Shown piece after piece: positions 24,708 to 33,708 of a DNA stretch of 64,000 nucleotides. Both the position numbers and the translations under genes were made by a program. This DNA is from Candidatus Obscuribacterales bacterium (GTDB lineage: Bacteria; Cyanobacteriota; Vampirovibrionia; Obscuribacterales; Obscuribacteraceae). Position 1 is the first letter of the stretch. Each line of letters starts with the position of its first letter. The stretch covers positions 85,984-149,983 of the forward strand of contig JAGVKG010000025.1 of the NCBI GenBank assembly GCA_020050685.1, in the 5' to 3' direction. Below the pieces are notes generated by a model that was not told the origin of the DNA, searched no databases, and saw only the letters and a program-made list of their open reading frames with translations.

Positions 24708-24731
24708 GGGCGAGGCATGCCTCGCCCCTAC
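24708..24731 (+). repeat. REP-like GC hairpin, copy 3
   Basis: GGGCGAGGCATGCCTCGCCC at 24708-24727 is a perfect 20-bp palindrome followed by CCTACGG. It lies between the divergent mtnP and ctpA genes. Confidence 0.8.
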
Positions 24732-24879
24732 GGATGACAGATTGCTTGGCCAAGATTAAATTCCCGGGGCTGAGGGTACAAAGTAAATGACTAATTTTCA
24801 TTTGTTAGGCATATCTTTTAGATGTATCTTCAGGGACAGATTGGTATGATGAAAATTTGTTAGGGACAGGCAAAAGGAA

Positions 24880-26217
24880 ATGGGACGCTCTATGTGGTGG
24901 AAACTAGGCTTAGCAGTTTCAGTGTTTATGGCCGCAGCACTGGGCGGTGCTTCTGTCGTCCAAAATGGCACGCTCTTGGCAGACGGCTCGCAGGCAACTT
25001 ATTTGGTCCAGCGCGTCTTTACTGGAGCATCGGCCACGCCTGATCAGGTCTACCACAAAGTTTGGGAGCTGATAAAGGAAGACTTTTACGATACTACTTA
25101 TAACAGCCAGAGTTGGGCTCGCTGGCAAAACCGCTACGACGGCAAACTAAAGAATCTCGATGATGCCCATAAAGCAATCGAAACCATGCTCGCTTCACTT
25201 GGCGATCGTTATACGCGATTTTTAGATCGTGATGCTTTTGATGATGAAAAGACCCAAATTGATGCCAGGTTTTATGGCATAGGCATTCAAATTGGTATGG
25301 ATAAGACGCAAAGAATTGTAGTTATCGCCCCTATCGATGGCACACCGGCATCACGTGCAGGTCTCATGCCTGGAGACGAAATTGCCGAAATTAACGGTAA
25401 GCCGACCAAAGGCTTATCAGTCGAAGAGGCTGCCAAACAAATTAAGGGGCCAATCAACACACAAGTAATTCTCTCTTTGGTGCGCGGCAAGCAAAAACTG
25501 AAAGTTGCCATCACCCGTGGTGAGATTCCAATTAAGGCAGTGCAAACCGCCAAAATGCTACCGGGTGAAGTTGGCTATATACGCCTATCAAGCTTTATTT
25601 CCGAACAAGCCACACGGGAAATGAAAGAAGCCCTACAGAAATTGGGCAGTGCCAAAGGGATTATTTTGGATTTGAGAGGCAATCCTGGTGGTCTCCTCAC
25701 TAATGCCATCGATATTTCCAACATGTTTTTGGATGGTGGCAACATTGTTTCCACAGTCGACCGTGATGGTTATAAAACACCAGCCATGTCTGATGGCAAG
25801 CCAATTTCACATTTACCGCTTGTGGTTTTGATCAACGAAGGATCTGCCAGCGCATCTGAAATTACGAGCGGTGCCTTGAGAGATAATGGGCGGGCAACTT
25901 TGGTGGGCGAAAAGAGTTTTGGTAAAGGACTGGTGCAAGGCATCAACCGTCTTGATGATGGCTCGGGCGTCAACATTACAATTGCCCGTTATTTGACACC
26001 GAATGATACGGACATTCACAAGAAGGGGATTGTACCGGATGTAGAAGTCAAGCTTTCGGAGAAGGACATTCTTGGTGGCAAAGGACCGTGGTGGTTCAAT
26101 CCGGATAATCCAACCGTAAAGCGTACTCCGGATGATCTGAAAGATGTGCAGCTTGGCCGAGCCATGGAAGTGCTCAAGAAAAAAATGAATAGCCCACATA
26201 TGGCACACAATAAGTAG
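24880..26217 (+). CDS. ctpA: C-terminal processing peptidase, S41 family with PDZ
   Basis: The 445-residue serine protease has an N-terminal signal/anchor (residues 5-28), a helical region, a PDZ domain (about 130-215, FYGIGIQIG to LSLVRGKQKLKV) and an S41 catalytic core. The nucleophile is Ser324 in NEGSASASEI and the general base Lys349 in GEKSFGKG, 25 residues apart as in plant and cyanobacterial CtpA. The substrate carboxylate-binding strand LDLRGNPGGLL is present. It acts in the periplasm, trimming C-termini of exported or membrane proteins. In photosynthetic relatives it matures the D1 protein. It has its own promoter region and no obvious operon partner. Confidence 0.93.
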   Translation: MGRSMWWKLGLAVSVFMAAALGGASVVQNGTLLADGSQATYLVQRVFTGASATPDQVYHKVWELIKEDFYDTTYNSQSWARWQNRYDGKLKNLDDAHKAIETMLASLGDRYTRFLDRDAFDDEKTQIDARFYGIGIQIGMDKTQRIVVIAPIDGTPASRAGLMPGDEIAEINGKPTKGLSVEEAAKQIKGPINTQVILSLVRGKQKLKVAITRGEIPIKAVQTAKMLPGEVGYIRLSSFISEQATREMKEALQKLGSAKGIILDLRGNPGGLLTNAIDISNMFLDGGNIVSTVDRDGYKTPAMSDGKPISHLPLVVLINEGSASASEITSGALRDNGRATLVGEKSFGKGLVQGINRLDDGSGVNITIARYLTPNDTDIHKKGIVPDVEVKLSEKDILGGKGPWWFNPDNPTVKRTPDDLKDVQLGRAMEVLKKKMNSPHMAHNK

Positions 26218-26269
26218 GTGCATTGACTGCGGTGCTACACTAAACAAGCACTAAGTCAAAGGACCTGCC

Positions 26270-27067
26270 GTGGACGATTCCCATTCACAACCAATTGCGC
26301 AAGCCCAAACCAAGGTGCCACCACGCCGTAGGCGAATTGCACCACCTGGATTGGCTATCGTTGGCACGAGCATTGGCTGCGGAAAAACCGTTTTAGCAAC
26401 TGGCTTAGCACGCACGCTTTTAGATGAAGGTCTGCAAGTAAAAGCTATCAAGCCGATATGTACTGGTGATGCCACTTCCGCCTCAGGCGAACTTGCTTTT
26501 ATCAGCTCAATCAGTCATACACCGCTTGATTACAGAGTACAGTACATCAGTCAACCAGGTGGCCTTAAACCATCACAAGTGCAAGAGGCAATCCGCATTG
26601 CCACACAAGGCACCGAATTGACCTTGGTGGAATTGCCTGGGTCGCCAGCTTTTCCCCTGACTTACTTTGATGCACAAAACACTGCTTTGCCAAGAACATA
26701 TACCGATACTTGCGATTTAGCCTACGAATTGGCTTGGCCTTGTTTGGTGGTCGGGAAATTCGGCGTAGGGTCATTTGAAGATTTGGTTGTAAATGCGACT
26801 TATCTGCAATCACGCGGGCTGGAAGTAATTGCCCTTGCCTTAGTCAAGACAGCGGCAGAAATAACTGGGGACAAAGCAAAACAACTTTCCGAACAAGCAC
26901 AAATTGCCTTACAAGAGCGCACCGGTGTTCCATATATAGGTACTCTTGAATACAGCCAATCTATTAGCGTGGAACGAGTCAATCAAGGCAACTTGATCAA
27001 AACCACATCGCAGGCACTCGATCTCTTGCCAATCATCAAATCGTTGAATGTGCGTGTCGCCTCGTAA
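26270..27067 (+). CDS. BioD-like P-loop protein (dethiobiotin synthetase family)
   Basis: The GTG start at 26270 has AAAGGA six bases upstream. After an Arg/Pro-rich leader of about 25 residues comes the P-loop GTSIGCGKT, close to BioD's GTDTGVGKT, then KAIKPICTG (BioD: KP..TG), a VELPGSPAFP switch strand where BioD has VEGAGG, and CLVVGKFGVGSFEDLV like the VLVxxxxLGxINH segment. BioD forms dethiobiotin with ATP and CO2. The departures around the VEGAGG and NH segments and the absence of other bio genes leave room for a related ATP-dependent carboxylase-type or regulatory role. Length 265 is slightly above the family norm because of the leader. Confidence 0.7.
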   Translation: MDDSHSQPIAQAQTKVPPRRRRIAPPGLAIVGTSIGCGKTVLATGLARTLLDEGLQVKAIKPICTGDATSASGELAFISSISHTPLDYRVQYISQPGGLKPSQVQEAIRIATQGTELTLVELPGSPAFPLTYFDAQNTALPRTYTDTCDLAYELAWPCLVVGKFGVGSFEDLVVNATYLQSRGLEVIALALVKTAAEITGDKAKQLSEQAQIALQERTGVPYIGTLEYSQSISVERVNQGNLIKTTSQALDLLPIIKSLNVRVAS

Positions 27068-27101
27068 TTAATCTAAAAGGTTGCCAAATATGTTATTTCT
27101 A

Positions 27102-27120
27102 GAGCTGCAAAAAACAGCTC
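27102..27120 (+). terminator. short hairpin after the BioD-like gene
   Basis: GAGCTG (27102-27107) pairs with CAGCTC (27115-27120) around an A-rich loop, 35 bp after the stop. No T tract follows, so termination is only a possibility. Confidence 0.3.
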
Positions 27121-27210
27121 GGGCACAACTTTGAAACAAGTGCCCAGCCAAGCGAGCGCCACATGCGCGGACGAGGCGAGGCACGAGCCGCAGGGAGCAC
27201 TTAAAAGTAG

Positions 27211-28062
27211 ATGGACATAAAACAGCCATTAGGTCTTGAAACGAAACTTCCGGTCGGTGAGAATCAACTGATAATTTACACTCTCTCCGATTCGTCTGGT
27301 GAGACCGCCGAGGCTGTAGCGCGCGCAGCACTGGTGCAATTTCCACCCGGACAAGCCTCTATCTATCGCTTGCCACAAGCACGCAACAAATTACAAATAG
27401 TCGAATACGTTCGGCAAATTGCCACCGGCAGATCAGTGCTTGCTTACACACTTGTGCTTCCGGAATTGCGTGAAACTTTGGAAGCAGAAGCGAAGCTGCA
27501 CAATTTGGTGACGATAGACTTTCTTGGACCCCTAATAAGCACACTGGAAAAACAAACCGGCTCAAAGCCGCTATCTGAGCCAGGTAGACTGCACCTTCTC
27601 GATGAAACTTACTTTCGTCGCATAGAAGCAGTTGATTTTGCGATTCGATTTGACGACGGAAAAAATCCGGATGGACTGACACAAGCCGATGTGATTCTTA
27701 GTGGTGTTTCGCGCACAAGTAAAACACCAAACAGCATGTATCTTGCCCATCACTATGGCTTGCGTGCAGCAAACGTACCAATCGTCAGTGGTGTTGATCC
27801 ACCTGAGGCATTATTCAAAGTTGATCCGCACAAAATCATCGGCATGACGATTGATCCACTTTTATTGCACGATATTCGCTCAATGAGAGCCAAAGTTTTA
27901 GGCATGAGTCCAGAAACAGATTATGCCGATTTGGAAAAGATTCGCACTGAGGTGCGTTATGCCAGGCGAATCTTCCGCGATCTCAAATGCCACGTGATTG
28001 ATGTTTCTTCCAAAGCAATTGAAGAAATATCCAGTGAAGTTTATTTACATTTACGCCAGTGA
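27211..28062 (+). CDS. pyruvate,phosphate dikinase regulatory protein (DUF299)
   Basis: The 283-residue product is the bifunctional kinase/pyrophosphorylase that switches PPDK (or PEP synthase) off by ADP-dependent phosphorylation and on by Pi-dependent removal. Diagnostic segments are YTLSDSSGETAEAVARAAL near 23-41, the P-loop-like GVSRTSKTP at 165-173, and GMTIDPLLLHDIRSMR. It lies 46 bp upstream of the PPDK start, a classic pairing that supports PPDK rather than PEP synthase as the target. Length matches the family. Confidence 0.93.
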   Translation: MDIKQPLGLETKLPVGENQLIIYTLSDSSGETAEAVARAALVQFPPGQASIYRLPQARNKLQIVEYVRQIATGRSVLAYTLVLPELRETLEAEAKLHNLVTIDFLGPLISTLEKQTGSKPLSEPGRLHLLDETYFRRIEAVDFAIRFDDGKNPDGLTQADVILSGVSRTSKTPNSMYLAHHYGLRAANVPIVSGVDPPEALFKVDPHKIIGMTIDPLLLHDIRSMRAKVLGMSPETDYADLEKIRTEVRYARRIFRDLKCHVIDVSSKAIEEISSEVYLHLRQ

Positions 28063-28108
28063 CCATCATACCGACGGAATTCACAAGGAATTTACTAAGG
28101 AGCATAAA

Positions 28109-30880
28109 ATGATCAGCACCACTGAAACAGGCCAGAAAAAAGGTCAAGCTACAAAGAATCAAACAAAAAGAGTCTTTCAGTTTGCCGATGCATTTAAGGC
28201 CTTCGATGGCAATCGCGGCACGATGCGCGAAGCGCTGGGTGGCAAAGGTGCAGGACTGGCGGAAATGACTGCCAGTGGTGTCAATGTACCGCCTGGTATC
28301 ACAGTGATTACCGCCTCGTGCCGCGAATATTCAAACAATGGGCAATCGATGCCGCAAGGTTTGATGGAAGAAATCAAACAAGAACTGAGCCTGATTGAAG
28401 CGAAAGTCGGACGCAAGTTGGGTGATGCAGAAAAACCGCTTTTGATTTCGGTTCGCTCCGGTGCAAAGTTTTCCATGCCTGGCATGATGGATACGATTTT
28501 GAACTTGGGTTTGAATGAAAAAACCGTTGCATCATTAGCAAAAATGACAGGCAATAAACGTTTTGCTTGGGACAGCTACCGCCGCTTTATTCAAATGTAT
28601 GCAAGCGTCGTCTTAGAACTGAGCAAAGACAAGTTTGAAGATTTGATTGAAGATAAGAAAGACGAACTTGGTATCACTTTGGATACGGAGTTTACTGCCG
28701 AACAGCTGGAAGAACTGGCAAATGAATTTAAACAGCTGGTCAAAAAGGTTTCGGGCAAACCCTTCCCAGAAAATACCGATGAACAACTGGCGCTTGCCGT
28801 AGAAGCTGTATTTAAATCCTGGAATAACAGTCGGGCAATTTACTATCGCAATCTGAACAAAATTGATCACAACCTCGGCACCGCAGTCAACATTCAAGCC
28901 ATGGTATTTGGCAATATGGATGATACTTCGGCAACCGGTGTTTGCTTCACCAGAAATCCTTCCACCGGTGAAAAGACTCTGTATGGCGAATATCTCGTTA
29001 ATGCCCAAGGTGAAGATGTGGTGGCAGGCACGCGCACTCCAAAGAAAATATCCGAGATGGGCAAAGAAATGCCAAAGGTCTATGAAGAGCTGATAGCGAC
29101 AGCGGCCAAATTGGAAAGTCATTATCGTGACATGCAGGACATTGAGTTTACCGTCGAACAAGGTAAGCTTTATTTATTGCAAACTCGTACGGGCAAACGT
29201 ACAGCAGCAGCCGCTGTGAAAGTGGCCTGCGACCTAGCTTCCGAAAAAATCATCAACAAGAACGAAGCACTCGGTAGAGTCGAGCCATTGCAGTTAAATC
29301 AATTGCTTTTGCCCAGCTTTGATTTTGAAGATAAGGACAAAGCAAAAAAATCAGGCAGACACTTAGCCACCGGTTTAAATGCATCGCCGGGAGCGGCAAT
29401 TGGTGAAATTGTCTTTGACCCTAACGAATCAGAATCTTTATCCAAGCAAGGCAGAAAGGTTATTTTAGTACGCGTAGAAACTTGCCCGGATGATATTCAT
29501 GGCATTGTCCCAGCGCAAGGTGTGGTCACCAGTCGTGGTGGCATGACCAGTCACGCGGCCGTCGTGGCTCGCGGAATGGGCAAACCTTGTGTGGCTGGTT
29601 GTGAATCTTTCAAAGTTGATTTACAAAAGCAAGAAGTACAAGTGGCTGGCACCAATCAGATTTTGCGTAAAGGCGAAATAATTTCTATTGATGGATCGAC
29701 CGGCGAAATATTCAAAGGTGCAATCAAGACACAGGATCCAAATCTTTCCAAGGAATTTGGCACGCTTTTGCAGTGGGCAGATGAAGTACGCAAGCTCGGG
29801 GTACGAGCCAATGCCGATACTCCGGACGATGCTAAAGTGGCTCGCCAATTTGGGGCAGCCGGAATTGGACTTTGCCGCACAGAACACATGTTCATGAGCC
29901 AAGAGCGCCTACCTGTTGTGCAGCAAATGATCATGGCTGCAAACGATAGCGATCGCGCGCTGGCTCTGGCAAAACTTTTGCCCATGCAAAAGGAAGACTT
30001 CATTGGCATATTTAAGGCCATGGAAGGTCTGCCGGTAACAATCAGACTCTTAGATCCACCACTACATGAATTCCTGCCAAAACTTTCCGAGTTAATTGCT
30101 CAAGTGGCAACTTTGCGGGCAACTAGTCCTAAGTCGCCAGAGCTAAAAGCAAAAGAGACTCTTCTGAGAAAGGTCGAAGAACTGCATGAATCCAATCCGA
30201 TGATGGGCTTGCGTGGCTGCCGTCTGGGACTTTTGTATCCGGACATTTCTAAAATGCAAGTGCAAGCAATTTTTGAAGCAGCAGTTGCCTTGAAAAAGGA
30301 CGGTAAAAACGTCCATCCGGAAATCATGATTCCCCTGGTTGGACACGTAAATGAATTGAAGGTAGCAAGAACTGAACTTGAGCAAGTAGCCAAAGATGTA
30401 ATGCAGAGGGAACAGACTACTGTCGACTACAAGTTCGGCACCATGATCGAAATTCCGCGTGCTTGCCTAACTGCCGATGAAATTGCCGAACATGCAGAGT
30501 TCTTTAGCTTCGGCACAAACGACTTGACTCAAATGACTTTTGGTTACAGTCGTGACGATGCAGAAGGCAAATTCTTGCAACGCTATATGGAAGGTATCGA
30601 TTGCCTGGGCGAAAAACAAAAGATCTTGAACGAAAACCCATTTGAAGTTTTGGATCGCAATGGCGTGGGCAAATTGATGAAAATTGCCGTCGAGCAGGGA
30701 CTAAAGGCCCGTCCGGATCTCAAGCTTGGCATCTGTGGCGAACATGGTGGCGAACCATCCTCAATTGCCTTTGCTCATCAAATTGGTTTGTCCTATGTCA
30801 GTTGTTCTCCTTATCGCGTACCAGTTGCTCGCTTAGCAGCCGCTCAAGCGATTCTGGACATCAGCGAAAAAGACAAATAA
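28109..30880 (+). CDS. ppdK: pyruvate,phosphate dikinase
   Basis: The start is ATG 28109, set by AAGGAG six bases upstream (28097-28102), giving 923 residues. An open extension upstream overlaps the regulator gene and lacks a ribosome site. The enzyme interconverts pyruvate, ATP, Pi with PEP, AMP, PPi. It has the N-terminal ATP-grasp segment (GGKGAGLAEMTASG, ISVRSGAKFSMPGMMDTILNLG given in parts), the phospho-His swivelling domain GGMTSHAAVVARGMGKPC with His482, and the C-terminal TIM-barrel PEP site with GLCRTEHMF, SFGTNDLTQ and GICGEHGGEPSS. A basic 25-residue leader precedes the usual N-terminus. The catalytic His region's threonine two residues before the His, the regulator's target in known systems, is present. 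Confidence 0.95.
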   Translation: MISTTETGQKKGQATKNQTKRVFQFADAFKAFDGNRGTMREALGGKGAGLAEMTASGVNVPPGITVITASCREYSNNGQSMPQGLMEEIKQELSLIEAKVGRKLGDAEKPLLISVRSGAKFSMPGMMDTILNLGLNEKTVASLAKMTGNKRFAWDSYRRFIQMYASVVLELSKDKFEDLIEDKKDELGITLDTEFTAEQLEELANEFKQLVKKVSGKPFPENTDEQLALAVEAVFKSWNNSRAIYYRNLNKIDHNLGTAVNIQAMVFGNMDDTSATGVCFTRNPSTGEKTLYGEYLVNAQGEDVVAGTRTPKKISEMGKEMPKVYEELIATAAKLESHYRDMQDIEFTVEQGKLYLLQTRTGKRTAAAAVKVACDLASEKIINKNEALGRVEPLQLNQLLLPSFDFEDKDKAKKSGRHLATGLNASPGAAIGEIVFDPNESESLSKQGRKVILVRVETCPDDIHGIVPAQGVVTSRGGMTSHAAVVARGMGKPCVAGCESFKVDLQKQEVQVAGTNQILRKGEIISIDGSTGEIFKGAIKTQDPNLSKEFGTLLQWADEVRKLGVRANADTPDDAKVARQFGAAGIGLCRTEHMFMSQERLPVVQQMIMAANDSDRALALAKLLPMQKEDFIGIFKAMEGLPVTIRLLDPPLHEFLPKLSELIAQVATLRATSPKSPELKAKETLLRKVEELHESNPMMGLRGCRLGLLYPDISKMQVQAIFEAAVALKKDGKNVHPEIMIPLVGHVNELKVARTELEQVAKDVMQREQTTVDYKFGTMIEIPRACLTADEIAEHAEFFSFGTNDLTQMTFGYSRDDAEGKFLQRYMEGIDCLGEKQKILNENPFEVLDRNGVGKLMKIAVEQGLKARPDLKLGICGEHGGEPSSIAFAHQIGLSYVSCSPYRVPVARLAAAQAILDISEKDK

Positions 30881-30893
30881 CGAGGGAAAAATC

Positions 30894-31250
30894 GTGACAG
30901 AAAAAATTACCGTATACGAAAAACCCACTTGCACAAAATGCCGCGAAGTAGACAAAGTCTTGCGCGAAAGTGGTATCGATTACGAGAAGATCAATTACTA
31001 CGTTGAACCACTGACGCAAGACAAGCTAAAAAAGCTAATTGATAAAATGGGCATTGAGGCCAGTGAACTTTTGCGCACAAGCGAACCAATTTATCGCGAA
31101 CTGAAATTGGCCCAAGCCGACAAGAGCGAGAAAGAATTGATTGCCTTGATGGTGAAACATCCGGATTTAATTCAAAGACCAATTGTCGAACGCGGGACGA
31201 AAGCCGTCTTAGGCAGACCAGTAGAAAATATCAAAGCGCTATTGCAGTAG
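30894..31250 (+). CDS. ArsC/Spx-family thioredoxin-fold protein (arsenate reductase-like)
   Basis: The 118-residue product starts at GTG 30894 behind GAGGGA. It has the ArsC fold signature YEKPTCTKCREV with a CxxC pair near residues 13-16, SELLRTSEPIYREL, and LIQRPIVERG with the conserved Arg-Pro. Classical ArsC has one catalytic Cys in that loop, while Spx has CxxC. The QRPIV segment and length favour a reductase of the ArsC/YffB type. It follows ppdK by 13 bp and is probably co-transcribed. The functional link to PPDK is unclear. Confidence 0.8.
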   Translation: MTEKITVYEKPTCTKCREVDKVLRESGIDYEKINYYVEPLTQDKLKKLIDKMGIEASELLRTSEPIYRELKLAQADKSEKELIALMVKHPDLIQRPIVERGTKAVLGRPVENIKALLQ

Positions 31251-31279
31251 TAGGCCACCTGCTAGCATAGGGAGTCAAG

Positions 31280-32125
31280 CTAACGAGAGGCGGGCACCCG
31301 TTTACTTATTGCCGCAACTAACCCTGGTGCAAGACCGGATAGCCTTTCAATAAAGACTCCCGGTGTGGTGAGAATGATTTCGCGGCTGCCTCCAGCATTA
31401 CAGGCTTTGATGATTTCTCTGGCCGCATCTTCTGAGCTGATGCTCAAATGATTGCGCATCAACCAACCTTGCAAGTCTGACTTTTGAGCAATGAAAGTTG
31501 GATTGCGGCTGGCATTATGTTGATTATTCTCAAAAAATTCCGTACGCACCCAGCCAGGGCAAACGGTAATCACATCAATGCCTTCTGGTGCAAGCTCAGC
31601 TGCCAGACCTTCGGAAAAACCTGTCATAGCAAACTTAGAAGCCGAGTAACAAACGGAGCCTGGAAACGATACTTTGCCGGCCACGGATGAGACGTTGACT
31701 ATTTTGCCTGAGTGTTGCTTGAGGAAATGCGGTAAGGCTGCATAAGTAGCGTAAATCGCTCCAAAGAAGTTAACCGAAAAGACGTGTTGCCAATCCTCTG
31801 GTGTAATTGATGTAACTGGACCAGGTTTAGCCAGACCAGCATTGTTCACCAAAAGATCTATTTTGCCATAGTGGCTAAGACAAAGATCAATCGCTTCTTG
31901 CGCAATATCTTGCTTGCCAATGTCACCGGCTAAAACACAAGCAACACCTCCTGCTTGTCGCACAAGATTTGCCGTCTCTTCCAAAGGCTCTTGCCTTCTC
32001 GCATTAAGCACAAGTTTGGCTTTGTATCTTTTTGCCAGCTCAATAGCCAGGGCTCGACCGATACCTGAGGATGCGCCTGTTATTACTGCTTTAACTTCCT
32101 GTTGCAAATTCCAGCTTTCCACCAT
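31280..32125 (-). CDS. short-chain dehydrogenase/reductase (SDR)
   Basis: ATG 32125 is preferred over ATG 32155 because GAGGGAG lies five bases ahead of it, giving 281 residues. The classical SDR motifs are present: TGASSGIG for the cofactor, an Arg-rich turn after the second strand (LNARRQ) suggesting NADP, NNAGLAKPG, the catalytic Ser in NVSSVAGK, and YSASK with Tyr and Lys. A C-terminal extension of about 40 residues ends in a basic stretch. Substrate unknown, possibly a lipid or sugar alcohol. It is 39 bp downstream of the membrane protein 32165-33295, likely co-transcribed. Confidence 0.9.
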   Translation of the reverse strand: MVESWNLQQEVKAVITGASSGIGRALAIELAKRYKAKLVLNARRQEPLEETANLVRQAGGVACVLAGDIGKQDIAQEAIDLCLSHYGKIDLLVNNAGLAKPGPVTSITPEDWQHVFSVNFFGAIYATYAALPHFLKQHSGKIVNVSSVAGKVSFPGSVCYSASKFAMTGFSEGLAAELAPEGIDVITVCPGWVRTEFFENNQHNASRNPTFIAQKSDLQGWLMRNHLSISSEDAAREIIKACNAGGSREIILTTPGVFIERLSGLAPGLVAAISKRVPASR

Positions 32126-32164
32126 TTTTTCTCCCTCGACAATTTGTCTTTTCATTTCGTATCT

Positions 32165-33295
32165 TCAAATCAATAGCCATAAAGTTTCAATGCCATACAA
32201 AGCCAGAATTTCAGAGAATTGTGGATCATATTCTTTCGTTAGCAAGACACTTTTGAAAGTTTCAAATGGGCTAACATCTTCCAATTTTTTTCTATACTCA
32301 AGTACAAGACGATTGGCTTCCCTGGTGGGCATGAAGCCCAGATCAAGGCGACGCAGGTGCAAAGCAAGTTCTAAATCTGCCAAGAAACAGAAGGTCAAGC
32401 CAATCACAGAGACTGCCACGATGCCCATATCCAATGCCCAAGCGAATTTAATGATAAACACTTCGCCAAACAGAACAAACAATGTCAGAAACGCGAAGGC
32501 AAAGCGCGTAAACCAAGTAATAAAAGCAATCACAAGACGCAAGATTACCAGACGAACGTCTTCTCGCTTAACGTGCTCAAGCACATCCTTTACTTCGGAA
32601 TAGAGGGGAATGAACTTACGCACAAACCAAATTGTCCTAAATAGGATCGCATTAAGAGAGGAAGCCACTATAAAACAGGCTATCGCCTGCCAGGGCAAAC
32701 TATGAGCAAGCAAGACAAAAGGCAAGATACAAGCGCTCAGTGTAACAACAACTACCGCCAGCCAAAGTTGCTTTCGCCGGAATTTGCTTTGCCTTTGGTA
32801 CTCGCCAGGAAGCAAAAGCAATTGATTTGCCTGCATATCCACTTCGATTTCTCTGCCAACAATTTCTTCCAATCCAGAACCAAAGATTTCTGTCAGCAAA
32901 CGCATGATCAAAGTGGGCGAAAAATACTTCTTTAAATGTAAGGGATCTTTGATCACTTTAGCAACAACATGTCTCAGCTTCTGCCAAACAAATTGATAAA
33001 CCCGCCAAGCAAAAAATATTAGGCCGATACCAACTCTTTCTCTTTTCTTAGGGATTGGCAGGACTTGAGCCACCCTTTCGCTAGCTTTAGTTTGCAAATG
33101 ATCTTTTATTTTCAAGGCAATTTCTTTTTCATAGGGCGCAAATTCACAGTCTTGCCAATTAGTTTTGAGAACTCTGTGGACAAGATCGACGATCATAACT
33201 AAAAGAGTATGCGTCATATCGCCGCCGGAAGCTAAATAAGCCAGTTCGGCTGGTCGAAGTTCTGTTTTCCCTTTCCAATTGCTTTGTTGGAACAT
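32165..33295 (-). CDS. multi-pass membrane protein of unknown function
   Basis: The 376-residue protein opens with a soluble domain whose start, LRPAELAYLASGGD, resembles the N-terminal helix of TIGR04222-type bacterial membrane proteins. It then has about five hydrophobic segments (near 185-225, 250-275 and 282-310) and a soluble helical C-terminus. No catalytic motif was found. It shares a transcript with the SDR gene downstream. The start ATG at 33295 has no strong ribosome site but no better codon is near. Confidence 0.65.
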   Translation of the reverse strand: MFQQSNWKGKTELRPAELAYLASGGDMTHTLLVMIVDLVHRVLKTNWQDCEFAPYEKEIALKIKDHLQTKASERVAQVLPIPKKRERVGIGLIFFAWRVYQFVWQKLRHVVAKVIKDPLHLKKYFSPTLIMRLLTEIFGSGLEEIVGREIEVDMQANQLLLLPGEYQRQSKFRRKQLWLAVVVVTLSACILPFVLLAHSLPWQAIACFIVASSLNAILFRTIWFVRKFIPLYSEVKDVLEHVKREDVRLVILRLVIAFITWFTRFAFAFLTLFVLFGEVFIIKFAWALDMGIVAVSVIGLTFCFLADLELALHLRRLDLGFMPTREANRLVLEYRKKLEDVSPFETFKSVLLTKEYDPQFSEILALYGIETLWLLI

Positions 33296-33708
33296 ATTTG
33301 TCTAATATAGAGTCATAACCTAGCGGGGAGAGATTTACAGGGCATTGTGCCATGGAAAAATTGGACCCATCAATTCTAACGCTTTTCAGGCTTGGCCGTG
33401 GAGGCCTTGGTGTGGAATTCGCGCTCGCAGGGGCAAAGATGTCCGGTTTGCTGCAAGATTACTTCCAGTGAGCTGGCAACGGCTGGTCATCTGCGCGCCC
33501 AGCAGCTCCTGCGTCGCGAAACCCACAACATAAGCAAAAATAAAGCGGATTAGAGCTCATACTTCACATTCAACTCACGTTGTTCCATCTAGCATCAGGT
33601 TAGAGTGGGGCAGCGGGGCAGTCATTTGGCGCATCTCATAGATTGTGAGAGTAGGCTAATTAAATATACAAGTCTTGCGCAATCGAGATTTTGAAGGGGT
33701 GTAAGGGC
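33296..33708. other. 413-bp intergenic region without a supported gene
   Basis: The only open frame of note (33345-33533, 62 codons) has no ribosome site and a Trp/Arg/Cys-rich composition unlike real proteins here. The stretch 33395-33530 is more GC-rich than its flanks and has inverted segments such as GAGCTG (33470-33475) with CAGCTC (33503-33508), so a structured RNA is possible. I recognise no known RNA family. Promoters of both flanking divergent genes should lie here. Confidence 0.4.

Noticed and set aside
27998..28108. N-terminal extension of PPDK
   Set aside because: It overlaps the regulator gene and lacks a ribosome site, while AAGGAG precedes ATG 28109.
33345..33533. 62-codon open frame in the intergenic region
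   Set aside because: No ribosome site, odd composition rich in Trp, Arg and Cys, and no recognisable feature.
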